Source: Abyssibius alkaniclasticus
Lineage (GTDB): Bacteria > Pseudomonadota > Alphaproteobacteria > Rhodobacterales > Rhodobacteraceae
Reading direction: 5' to 3'
Assembly: GCF_020447305.1 (NCBI RefSeq)
Contig: NZ_CP095732.1
Span: 3,132,501-3,196,500, forward strand
DNA length: 64,000 nucleotides
The position numbers were made by a program, and so were the translations under genes. How positions within the stretch are numbered: the stretch's first letter is position 1; each line of letters starts with the position of its first letter. Shown here piece by piece: positions 8,159 through 17,066 of the stretch. Below the pieces are notes generated by a model. The model worked only from the letters and a program-made list of their open reading frames with translations, ran no database searches and had not been told where the DNA came from.

Positions 8159-9654
8159 TGGCCTGCCCCGCCATTCGCGGGCTCGACAAGCAGAAACCGC
8201 GCGCCGAACTGGCCCTCATTTGAAACGCTGTCGCCCAAAATCGCCTGAACCTGCGCCAGGTCTTCGGGCAACACGGCCACCGCATCGCGCGTGGTGTTTG
8301 CCGCAAGGCCGGCCAGCACAGCAGCATCGCTAGTGCTTTGCGCCCGCCCGTTGCTGTAAAACTCGCCCGAAAACGCGCGCGCGCCCCAATAGATGATCGG
8401 CATTTGCGGCTCCAGCGCACGCGCTTTTGCGACAAGCGCAAGCTCGGTATTGGCAGAAATGCGCATCGGTGCAAAATAGGCCAGGCCCGCCAGACCCAGA
8501 TAGACAGCAAGCGTTGCCACCAGCGTGGCCGCTGTTGCCAGGCGCAAGATGCGCCCGCCCTGCCAGACCGCGCTGCACAAAAGCACCACCAAAATCGCCG
8601 CTGCGGGGATAGATGGCAGCACGTATGATGGCAGGATATTGGCCGCCGGCGTGAACAGGATCATCGGGGAGAGCGCCCAAAGCAGCAAATACATGCCAGC
8701 ACCGCCCCCCAGGCCCTTGGCCGCCGCAAACAGGCGCACAGGCTTTGCCAGCAGCGCCAGTCCAAAAAAGGTCCAGGGCAGGAAAAACGCCAGCCCATAG
8801 GCCCAGATCAACCCTTTGGGGCGCGCATGGCCACGGCCATAAAGGTCGCCCTCCCAACCCGGCACGACAAACCGCTCGTAATGCTCGCCAATGATGAAAT
8901 AGCGCAGAAAACCCGGCGTTTTCAGCTCGGCCGCCACATACCACGGCGCTGTAAGCAAGACCAGCACGGCCAGCCCGGTCCCCCAGGGCAAGCGCAGCAG
9001 CAGCGCCCAGCGATTGCCCAAAAGCAGCCAGAAAAACAGCGGAATGCCGGTTAACACAACCGCGGTCGGGCCTTTGGCCAGCATCCCCACGGCCAGCCCG
9101 ACAAACAGAAGATTGCCCCAGATCCGCCGGTTTTCGGTTGCCGTGACGCAGTTGAAAAACGCCACCATGCTGAGCGTGGTGCCAAAAACCATTGCCATAT
9201 CGGTTGCCACAAAGGCCGATGCGCCGAAAAACACCAGCGCGGCGGCAATCGCCACCACCGACAGCAGGGCAAGGTCGCGCCCCCAATGGCGGCGCACCCA
9301 GTCATGGCATAACCAGCCGGTTGCGAGCGCGGTTGCAAAAATCAGGATACGACCGCCAAACTGGCTGACGCCAAACAGCTTCATGCCAAGGGCCGAAAGC
9401 CATGTATGCAGGGGCGGCTTGCCCCAGAACGGCACGCCATAGTCAAATTGCGGGGTAATCCAGTCGCCCGTTTCAAGCATTTTACGGGCGATTTCGATAT
9501 AGCGCCCTTCGGTCGGGTCGATCACCGGCAACCAGAATATCAGCATGAGCCGCGCAGCAATGAGCAGTAGCAATGTTGCCAGCAAGAACCGCCGCGCCGT
9601 GGCGCCAAGCCGAAATGTTTCCGCAGCGTTCAAACGCGCCTGTTGTTCACCCAT
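8155..9654 (-). CDS. ArnT-like GT39-family glycosyltransferase
   Basis: 499-residue integral membrane GT-C transferase. Near the start it has the acidic first-loop motif region DPTEGRYIEIARKMLETGDW and GVPFWGKPPLHTWLSALGMK, characteristic of the ArnT/PMT_2 group. About ten hydrophobic spans follow, then a soluble periplasmic C-terminus. ArnT-type proteins move a sugar from a polyprenyl carrier to lipid A or another envelope acceptor. The ATG at 9654 is chosen because an AGGTGG ribosome site precedes it; a start 14 codons upstream is possible. It is the first gene of the operon. Confidence 0.87.
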   Translation of the reverse strand: MGEQQARLNAAETFRLGATARRFLLATLLLLIAARLMLIFWLPVIDPTEGRYIEIARKMLETGDWITPQFDYGVPFWGKPPLHTWLSALGMKLFGVSQFGGRILIFATALATGWLCHDWVRRHWGRDLALLSVVAIAAALVFFGASAFVATDMAMVFGTTLSMVAFFNCVTATENRRIWGNLLFVGLAVGMLAKGPTAVVLTGIPLFFWLLLGNRWALLLRLPWGTGLAVLVLLTAPWYVAAELKTPGFLRYFIIGEHYERFVVPGWEGDLYGRGHARPKGLIWAYGLAFFLPWTFFGLALLAKPVRLFAAAKGLGGGAGMYLLLWALSPMILFTPAANILPSYVLPSIPAAAILVVLLCSAVWQGGRILRLATAATLVATLAVYLGLAGLAYFAPMRISANTELALVAKARALEPQMPIIYWGARAFSGEFYSNGRAQSTSDAAVLAGLAANTTRDAVAVLPEDLAQVQAILGDSVSNEGQFGARFLLVEPANGGAGQ

Positions 9655-9798
9655 AGTGCCACCTGCCTGTTTTACCTGCCGCACGAGTATAACCAAAGCG
9701 CGCCTCTAGCAACATGGCTTGCTTTTGGCATATGAAACAAACTGACCCGGCGCGCTGCGCCAATTCTACGGCCGTTTGCATTTCATAAGGACAATCAC

Positions 9799-11277
9799 GT
9801 GACAGAAGCAGTATATTTGGGTGTCGATCTGGGCACATCGGGCCTTCGTAGCCTGCTGGTGCGCGAAAATGGCAATGTCATCGGATCTGCCGAGGCGGCC
9901 TGTTCGGCGCGCCATCCGCAATTCGGCTGGTCGGAACAGGATCCTGCCCAATGGCTTGCGGCCTTTGATGCTGTCATGCAAAAACTGCGCGCCGCCCATC
10001 CCAAAGAGCTTGCAGCACTTGGTGGCATTGGGCTGAGCGGCCATATGCATGGGGCCACTTTGCTGGATAGCGCCGACACTGTGCTGCGCCCCTGCATCCT
10101 GTGGAATGACACCCGCGCCAGCCAGCAGGCCGCCATGCTCGATGCCATGCCCGACATGCGCGCAATTACCGGCAATATCGTCTTTCCCGGCTTTACCGCG
10201 CCAAAGCTGATGTGGGTCGAGGCCCATGAACCCGAGATTTTTGCCAAAACCGCAAAAGTGCTGCTGCCCAAAGACTATCTGCGCCTCTGGCTGACGGGTG
10301 AGCATGTCAGCGATATGTCCGATAGCGCGGGCACATCCTGGATGGATGTTGGCGCGCGCGCCTGGTCGGACAAGGCTTTGGAGCTGACCCATATGCGCGC
10401 CGAGCAGATGCCAAGGCTGGTTGAAGGCAGTGCGGCGGGTGGCATGTTGCGCGCCGAATTACGTGGTAACTGGGGAATAAGCGGCCCGGTTGTTGTGGCG
10501 GGCGGTGCGGGCGACAATGCCGCCGCCGCCTGCGGGGCGGGCTGTTTTGCCGAAGGCAGCGGCTTTGTCTCGCTTGGCACATCGGGGGTGCTGCTGGCCG
10601 CGCGCGACCAGTTTGCGCCCGATGCGGCGACGGCAGTGCATACATTCTGCCATGCCGTGCCCGCGCGATGGTATCAGATGGGGGTTATTCTGGCGGCGAC
10701 CGATTGCCTGAACTGGCTGGCCCGCAATCTGGGGCGCAGCGCCGGCGATCTTGCCACCGCCCTGCCCGATGCCGCCAATGGTCCGGGAAATGTGATGTTC
10801 CTGCCCTACCTTTCGGGCGAACGCACGCCGCATAACAACGCGCAACTGCGCGGGGCTCTTGTCGGGCTGGATGTGGCCGACACGCCGGAACAGCTTACCC
10901 AGGCGGTCATGGAAGGGGTGTGCTACGCCCTTCGCGACAGTCTGGAGGCGCTTTTTGTAACCGGCGCCAGGCTCAACCAGGTGTTGGCGGTTGGCGGTGG
11001 CACGCGGTCGCGCTTCTGGCTGGAAACACTGGCCTCAACGCTTGGCCTGCCGCTTTCACTGCCTGCCGGTGGCGAATTTGGCGCCGCCCTGGGTGCGGCA
11101 CGGCTGGCGATTGCGGCATCGGGCGCGGCCGGGCTGGATGAGATCATGCAAACCCCGCCCATTGCCGAAACGATCGATCCGCGCGCCGATCTGGCCGAAC
11201 GCTATGCGGCCGGTTATGCGCGCTACCGTGCGCTTTATCCGGCGCTGAGCGATGATAGCGCCTTGCGCGCGGGTTAG
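9799..11277 (+). CDS. xylB: Xylulokinase
   Basis: 492-residue FGGY carbohydrate kinase. The first FGGY motif is LGVDLGTSGLRSLLV at the N-terminus. The xylulokinase-type substrate loop SGHMHGATLLD and ILWNDTRASQQA follow, and the second ATP-binding part is LAVGGGTRSRFW with GAALGAARLA. It phosphorylates D-xylulose with ATP in the cytoplasm, feeding the pentose phosphate pathway. The start is GTG at 9799. The ROK-type regulator gene is convergent with a 4-bp gap. No isomerase or xylose transporter lies in the window, so the rest of the pathway must be elsewhere. Confidence 0.92.
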   Translation: MTEAVYLGVDLGTSGLRSLLVRENGNVIGSAEAACSARHPQFGWSEQDPAQWLAAFDAVMQKLRAAHPKELAALGGIGLSGHMHGATLLDSADTVLRPCILWNDTRASQQAAMLDAMPDMRAITGNIVFPGFTAPKLMWVEAHEPEIFAKTAKVLLPKDYLRLWLTGEHVSDMSDSAGTSWMDVGARAWSDKALELTHMRAEQMPRLVEGSAAGGMLRAELRGNWGISGPVVVAGGAGDNAAAACGAGCFAEGSGFVSLGTSGVLLAARDQFAPDAATAVHTFCHAVPARWYQMGVILAATDCLNWLARNLGRSAGDLATALPDAANGPGNVMFLPYLSGERTPHNNAQLRGALVGLDVADTPEQLTQAVMEGVCYALRDSLEALFVTGARLNQVLAVGGGTRSRFWLETLASTLGLPLSLPAGGEFGAALGAARLAIAASGAAGLDEIMQTPPIAETIDPRADLAERYAAGYARYRALYPALSDDSALRAG

Positions 11278-11281
11278 CCTG

Positions 11282-12484
11282 TCAGACGGGTGATTGCGCA
11301 AGATCACGAATGGTGAGCTGCGCAACACCCTCGATCGCATAGGCCGCAGCGCCCTTGGCCCAAAGCGCCCCGGCCCAATGGTGCGGTTCAATCGGCGGCA
11401 AGGGCGCGTCGACCTTTACGGCCATGCCGGTAATGTCTTTGTGCAGCGCGTCATCGTAAAGATGCGCAATCGTGCTGCGCGTGCCTGCCAGAATGATCAG
11501 CTGCGGGTCAAAAATATTCAACAGGCTGGCAATGCCCGTTGCCAGCATATGCCGCGCGCGCGCAAGCACTTTGCGCGCGGCGGCGTCACCCGCATCGGCG
11601 GCGGCAAAAACCTGCTGCACATCGTCATAGGCATCATTTTCCGCCTGCGCCGCCCGCAGAATGGCATATTCGCCCACATAGGCCTCCAGACAGCCACGCT
11701 GGCCGCATTGGCACGGCGCGCCATCAAACTCTACCTTGATATGGCCAAGCTCTGCCCCGCAGCCGCGCAGACCGCTGTAAAGCCTCCCCCCCAGCACAAT
11801 GCCAAGCCCAACGCCATGTTCGATGGTCACAACCAGAAAATCATCGATACCTTGCGCCTTTCCGAACAAATGTTCGGCTTTGGCAACCAGATTGGCATCA
11901 TTGCCAATGAAAACCGGGCATGGTGCGATAGCCTGCAATTGCGGACCCAGCGCAACATTGCGTGCCTTCAGCGAGGGCGACCAATGCACAAAGCCGGTTT
12001 CGGTGTTGATCTGCCCGGCGATGCCGACGCCGATTGCTGAGAGCGACTGGATCGGAATCCCCGCGCGATCACAGGACTGCGCGACGGCCATCAATATCAT
12101 GTGACCCAGCGTATCGGCCGCCATGCAGGGCTGGGCGAGCGGCATTTCAAATTCGGCAATGTCACTGCCGGCAAAATCGGTCAGTTGCACACAAATACTG
12201 CGATGCGCAACATTCAGACCCGCCACCACATGCGCCGCACCGTTCAGCCTGAGCAGAACACGCGGCCGGCCGCGACGGGCCTGCCCCTGCTTTTGCTCAA
12301 CCGGGGCGGGGCTTTCCAGCGGCATTTCAACAATCAGGCCCGCTTGCAAAAACTCGGCCGTAATTGCCGTAACCGTGGCCGGGCTGAAACCCGTCGCCTC
12401 GGCAATTTCAATACGCGCGATTGGTCCGGAATTGCGAATACTGTCCAGCACTTGCGTCCGTCCGCTATCACGCTTCACTCTCAT
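11282..12484 (-). CDS. ROK-family transcriptional regulator (XylR-like)
   Basis: 400 residues. An N-terminal winged helix (about residues 10-60, GPIARIEIAEATGFSPATVT) is followed by a ROK sugar-kinase-like domain with GIGVAGQINTETG-like and FIGNDANLVAKAEHLFG segments and the ROK zinc signature CQCGQRGCLEAYVG. ROK repressors with a helix-turn-helix bind a sugar ligand and control sugar-use genes. The convergent xylulokinase gene makes xylose or a xylose metabolite the likely signal (inference from context). About 290 bp without another gene lie upstream, before the efflux operon. Confidence 0.88.
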   Translation of the reverse strand: MRVKRDSGRTQVLDSIRNSGPIARIEIAEATGFSPATVTAITAEFLQAGLIVEMPLESPAPVEQKQGQARRGRPRVLLRLNGAAHVVAGLNVAHRSICVQLTDFAGSDIAEFEMPLAQPCMAADTLGHMILMAVAQSCDRAGIPIQSLSAIGVGIAGQINTETGFVHWSPSLKARNVALGPQLQAIAPCPVFIGNDANLVAKAEHLFGKAQGIDDFLVVTIEHGVGLGIVLGGRLYSGLRGCGAELGHIKVEFDGAPCQCGQRGCLEAYVGEYAILRAAQAENDAYDDVQQVFAAADAGDAAARKVLARARHMLATGIASLLNIFDPQLIILAGTRSTIAHLYDDALHKDITGMAVKVDAPLPPIEPHHWAGALWAKGAAAYAIEGVAQLTIRDLAQSPV

Positions 12485-12777
12485 CTATCGATTCGCTCCT
12501 AATATTTGGCGCACCATAGGGATTTGGCCCCGATACACCATGTATATTTAGAGATGTAGACGACATTAAGGCGAATTGTTATGCGGCAAAGCGCACTAAT
12601 TACAATTTATGGTAAATAGACGCGCAAAACAGCCCCTGCCCCCCGGTTTGGTGGCGGAATGTGTTCTCATTGCGCCAATCTGCGCATTCATGTGTAATAA
12701 ACACAAAAATTTGCGACGGAGTCGCGCGCGCTGAACGTATAACAGCCCAGACCCCTATTCATGCAGGATGCCAGATA

Positions 12778-13989
12778 GTGTTACGCACCTTATTTTCGCT
12801 CGTCATATCGGCTGCCGTATTGGCCGGTGCTTATGTCTATACATTTGGCGTTCCAGGCTCAGTTGCCGCCTATTTTGGCCCCCAGCAAGCGGCAGACAGT
12901 TCTGCCGGCGCCGCTCCATCCGGGCGCGGTGGTGGCGGGCAGTTTGGCGGGCGGGGCGGCGGGCGCAGCACCACTGTTGTACTGTCGCCGATTGAAATCC
13001 AGCCCTATCAGGATGTGTTGCGCGCGATTGGCACGGCAACCGCGCTGCGCAGCACCAATGTCATGGCCGAAGTTTCGGGCGAGGTGACGGCCGTCAATCT
13101 TGAAGCAAACCAGATGGTCGCCGCGGGCGATATTCTGATCGAGCTTGAGGCCCGGAACGAAGCCCTGAATCTGGAAATTGCCGAGGCCGAACTGGCCTAT
13201 GCGCGTGAAACCGTGGCGCGCTACGAGCAATTGCAAACCAATGGCAACTCTACCGTCACCGGGGTTGCCCTTTCCGAAGCGCGGCTTGCGCTGAGTCTGG
13301 CCGAGGCCAAGGCCGGTCTGGCGCGGGTTTCGCTTGATAATCGCACGATTCGTGCGCCAATCGCCGGCCGGCTGGGGCTGAGCAGCATGGATGTTGGCGA
13401 CAGCCTGGCCAATGGCAGCCTGATTGTGACCATCGACAATGCCGAAGCGCTGATTGTCGAATTTGAACTGCCCGAGCGTGCCATCGGTATTTTGCAGCCC
13501 CAACAGGTTGTGCGCGCCATGACACCCACCTTTGTGGGGCGGGTATTTGAAGGCCGCGTCACCTCGTTTGACAGCCGGGTAGACCCTGTGACCCGCAGCG
13601 TGACCGTGCGCGCCCGCATTGAAAACCCCGACGGGCTGCTTTGGTCGGGCATGACATTTTCTGTTGAACTCAGTCAGGCCAGCGCGCCATTGGCGATGGT
13701 TGCCTCAACCGCGATCACCTGGTCGCAAAGCGGTGCCAGCATCTGGATCGACAATGACGGCGCCGCTTTGGCCGTGCCGGTTACGATATTGTATCGGCAG
13801 GATGAAAGCGTTTGGCTGGAGGTTGACCTGCCCGAAGGCACATTGGTTGTAACCGAAGGCGCACAAAAGCTGCGCGATGGCGCTCCCATCACCTCTGCCG
13901 ATGCACCGCGCGGGCGCAACAGCGCCGGCGATGCAGCCGCACCGAACGCCCGCCGGGACACGGCGCCGCGCGCGGGGGCACCGACATGA
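12778..13989 (+). CDS. RND efflux periplasmic adaptor (HlyD/MFP family)
   Basis: 403-residue membrane-fusion protein. The signal-anchor VLRTLFSLVISAAVLAGAYV is followed by a glycine-rich linker, a biotinyl-lipoyl-like region (VSGEVTAVNLEANQMVAAGD), a coiled-coil hairpin (about residues 120-190) and TIRAPIAGRLGLSSMDVGDS. The GTG at 12778 with a CAGGA site about 9 bases upstream is preferred; an ATG at 12661 would add 39 unlikely residues. The stop overlaps the transporter start as ATGA. It bridges the inner-membrane pump to an outer-membrane channel; no channel gene is adjacent. Confidence 0.9.
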   Translation: MLRTLFSLVISAAVLAGAYVYTFGVPGSVAAYFGPQQAADSSAGAAPSGRGGGGQFGGRGGGRSTTVVLSPIEIQPYQDVLRAIGTATALRSTNVMAEVSGEVTAVNLEANQMVAAGDILIELEARNEALNLEIAEAELAYARETVARYEQLQTNGNSTVTGVALSEARLALSLAEAKAGLARVSLDNRTIRAPIAGRLGLSSMDVGDSLANGSLIVTIDNAEALIVEFELPERAIGILQPQQVVRAMTPTFVGRVFEGRVTSFDSRVDPVTRSVTVRARIENPDGLLWSGMTFSVELSQASAPLAMVASTAITWSQSGASIWIDNDGAALAVPVTILYRQDESVWLEVDLPEGTLVVTEGAQKLRDGAPITSADAPRGRNSAGDAAAPNARRDTAPRAGAPT

Positions 13990-16900
13990 ACACGCCCGAA
14001 AAATCGGGCTTTGCCAGCCTGTTCATTGCCCGCCCGATATTTGGCATCGTCATCAACCTGCTCATCCTCATCGCAGGTATCGCCGCGCTGCTGACGGTTG
14101 ATGTGCGCGAAATGCCCGATGTTGACCAGCCGGTGCTTTCGGTGCGCACAACCTATGAAGGCGCTGTGCCCGCCGTGGTTGATCGCGAGGTCACGCAGGT
14201 GCTGGAAGATGCGCTAAGCGGGCTTGACGGGCTGTCCTATATCGAATCCAGCTCCTCCAGCGGGTCCAGCCGCATCACGCTCGACCTGTCGTCAGGCACC
14301 GATATCGACGTGGCCGCCAACGAGGCGCGCGAGATCGTTTCCGAAACCATGCGCCAGCTGCCCGACGGCATCGACACGCCCGCCGTGCGCAAAAGCGATT
14401 CCAACGGCGATGCCATTATCCGCCTTGCAGTTATGGGCGATGTGCCGCTGGCCACGCTTACCGATATTGCCGAAACCACAATCTATAACCGGCTCGCACT
14501 TGTCGATGGCATTGCCGAGGTGACCATTCGCGGCGATCAGGCTTACGAGTTTCGCGTCACACTTGATATGCCTTCGCTGCTTAGCCGCGGGCTGACCATG
14601 ACCGATGTTGCCAATGCGCTTTCGGCGCTGCGCGTCGACACGCCGCTTGGCACATTGGAAACCAGTTCGCAAACGATGGCGCTGAGCGTTGGCAATGCCG
14701 ATGTCACGGTTGACATGGTCGGCCAGATGCCGATCAACGCCACAACGCGCGTGGCCGATGTGGCTTTCGTGCAATACACCACACAGGCGCGCAATTCGAC
14801 AGCGCGGGTCAACGGGCAGGTGGCGATCAGCGTTGAAATTACCCGCCAGTCGGTGGGCAATACCCTGACCATATCCAAGGATGTGCGCGCCGCGGTTGAA
14901 GAACTGCGCCCGCAAATGCCCGAAGGGGTTGATCTGCTGATCACGTCTGATGATGGCGTGTTCATCGAAGGGTCTATCAACGAGGTGATCAAATCCATCG
15001 GCCTTGCCACGCTTATCGTTGTGGTGGTGATCTTCGCCTTTTTGCGCTCGCTGCGCGCCACGATCATTCCGGCCGTCACCATCCCGATTGCGCTGCTTGG
15101 CACGATTGCCGCCATTTCGCTGGCCGGGTTTTCTGTCAACACGATCAGCCTGCTGGCGCTGGTGCTGGCGACAGGCATGGTGGTTGATGATGCGATTGTG
15201 GTCATTGAGAATATCGTGCGCAAGCGCAAACAGGGCATGGGGGCATTTGCCGCCGCCGCCGCGGGCACCAACGAGGTGTTCTTTGCGGTCATCTCAACCA
15301 CGGCGACACTGGCGGCAGTGTTCATCCCCATTTCCTACCTGCCGGGCCAGGCGGGGGGCGTGTTCAGCGAATTCGGCCTTGTGCTGGCCTTTGCGGTTAC
15401 GCTTTCATCGGTCACTGCGCTGACACTGGCGCCCGTGCTTGCCGCCTTTCTGGACCCCGGCAAAACCTACACGCCCGAAACCCCGCGCGAACCCATGCGC
15501 ATTCGTGCGTTCAACGCAGTCATGGACCACGCCATTCGCACACCGCTTTTGGTGATCTCGGTCGCCATTGGCTTTGTCATCATTTCGGCGGGCGCGGCGG
15601 GCACGCTTTCATCAACCGTTACACCCGAAGAGGACCGCGGCTTTTTCCTTGTCTTTGCGCGCGGCGCATCGGATTCCACCGTCGACTATCTGGAAACCCA
15701 GATCGTGCAAATCGAAGACCTGCTCACCCCCTACCGCGAAAGCGGCGAGGTGAGCGCCGTGCAAAGCATCATATTTGGCAGCAGCGCGCTTGCCATTGTG
15801 CGGCTGGATGACTGGGCCAATCGCAGCCGCAGCCAGCAGGAAATCATTGCCGAGCTGAGCGCGTCGCTTGGCTCTGTCGCCGGGGTTCAGGTTTCCGCGC
15901 GTTCGTCCAACAGCCTCAACATCCGTGGCGGCGGGCAAGGGCTGGGCTTTGCTGTAAGCGGCACCAATCTTGCCGATATGACCGCCGCCGCCGAAACCCT
16001 GGTTGCCGCAATGGCCGAGGATCCGACATTCCTGAACCCGCAAATGTCGAGCGTATCTGTCGAGCCGCAGTTGCAGGTGCAATTCGACGATGATCTGGTT
16101 GGCTATTTCGGGCTGGACGAGGCCGAAATTTCGCGCACGATCAGCAATATGATTCAGGGTGTGACGGCTATTGATGTCTTCGTTGACGATGCCGCGGTTG
16201 GCGTGAATATCGTGCCCGGCGGTCCGCCCATCGACGATGAATCCGACCTTGAATCCATCTTCATCCGCCTGCCCGGCGGCGCCTATATCCCGCTTTCGGC
16301 GGCCGCAACGCTGAAAACCGTGGTGACAGAAGCGGGCCTGGTGCGCCAGGGCGGCGCGCTTGCGGTCTCGGCCCAGGCCAATTTTGGCGAAGGCGTCGAT
16401 CTGGGCACGGCGATGGAGCGGCTGAGCGCGCTTGCCGCCGAGACACTTCCAAGCGGCATGAGCATCATTTTCACCGGCGAGGCCGCAGCACTCGCGGCGT
16501 CTGAAAGCGCCATGTATACGGTGTTCGGCGTGGCCTTCCTGATTGTGCTGCTTGTGCTTGCCGCGCAGTTTGAAAGCTTCGCCAGCGCGATTGTGATCAT
16601 GATGACCGTGCCCTTCGGGCTGGCCGCCGCATTGCTGGCCATCAAGCTTACCGGCGGTTCGCTCAACTATTACAGCCAGATCGGGCTGGTAATGCTGATC
16701 GGGGTCATGGCCAAGAACGGCATTCTGATTGTCGAATTCGCCAACCAGCTGCGCGAGGCGGGCCAGGATATCGACACCGCCATCCGCAACGCCTTGCGCC
16801 TGCGCATCCGCCCGGTTCTGATGACGATGATCTCGACCGTGTTTGGCGGCCTGCCACTCATCCTGACCTCGGGGCCGGGGGCCGAGGCGCGGATTGCGGT

Positions 16901-17066
16901 GGGTTGGGTCATTGTGGGCGGGCTTGGCTTTGCCACCGTGTTCACCCTGTTTCTGACGCCGGTATTTTACCGCTGGGTGGCAGTATGGGGTGCAGCGCCC
17001 GGCAGTTCTGCCACGCGCTTGCAGCGCGAACGGGCCGAACATGCGCCAAACGAGCCCGCGCTATAG
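13986..17066 (+). CDS. RND-family inner-membrane efflux transporter (AcrB/MexB-type)
   Basis: 1026-residue proton-driven exporter with 12 predicted transmembrane helices and two large periplasmic loops. The proton-relay helix reads GMVVDDAIVVIEN with the paired aspartates, and the N-terminal start FIARPIFGIVINLLILIAGI is typical. The later QIGLVMLIGVMAKNGILIVE helix is clear. The adaptor gene overlaps its start. Substrates (drugs, detergents, metabolites) cannot be inferred. It ends TAG at 17064-17066, interleaved with the stop of the convergent SLC13 gene. Confidence 0.95.
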   Translation: MNTPEKSGFASLFIARPIFGIVINLLILIAGIAALLTVDVREMPDVDQPVLSVRTTYEGAVPAVVDREVTQVLEDALSGLDGLSYIESSSSSGSSRITLDLSSGTDIDVAANEAREIVSETMRQLPDGIDTPAVRKSDSNGDAIIRLAVMGDVPLATLTDIAETTIYNRLALVDGIAEVTIRGDQAYEFRVTLDMPSLLSRGLTMTDVANALSALRVDTPLGTLETSSQTMALSVGNADVTVDMVGQMPINATTRVADVAFVQYTTQARNSTARVNGQVAISVEITRQSVGNTLTISKDVRAAVEELRPQMPEGVDLLITSDDGVFIEGSINEVIKSIGLATLIVVVVIFAFLRSLRATIIPAVTIPIALLGTIAAISLAGFSVNTISLLALVLATGMVVDDAIVVIENIVRKRKQGMGAFAAAAAGTNEVFFAVISTTATLAAVFIPISYLPGQAGGVFSEFGLVLAFAVTLSSVTALTLAPVLAAFLDPGKTYTPETPREPMRIRAFNAVMDHAIRTPLLVISVAIGFVIISAGAAGTLSSTVTPEEDRGFFLVFARGASDSTVDYLETQIVQIEDLLTPYRESGEVSAVQSIIFGSSALAIVRLDDWANRSRSQQEIIAELSASLGSVAGVQVSARSSNSLNIRGGGQGLGFAVSGTNLADMTAAAETLVAAMAEDPTFLNPQMSSVSVEPQLQVQFDDDLVGYFGLDEAEISRTISNMIQGVTAIDVFVDDAAVGVNIVPGGPPIDDESDLESIFIRLPGGAYIPLSAAATLKTVVTEAGLVRQGGALAVSAQANFGEGVDLGTAMERLSALAAETLPSGMSIIFTGEAAALAASESAMYTVFGVAFLIVLLVLAAQFESFASAIVIMMTVPFGLAAALLAIKLTGGSLNYYSQIGLVMLIGVMAKNGILIVEFANQLREAGQDIDTAIRNALRLRIRPVLMTMISTVFGGLPLILTSGPGAEARIAVGWVIVGGLGFATVFTLFLTPVFYRWVAVWGAAPGSSATRLQRERAEHAPNEPAL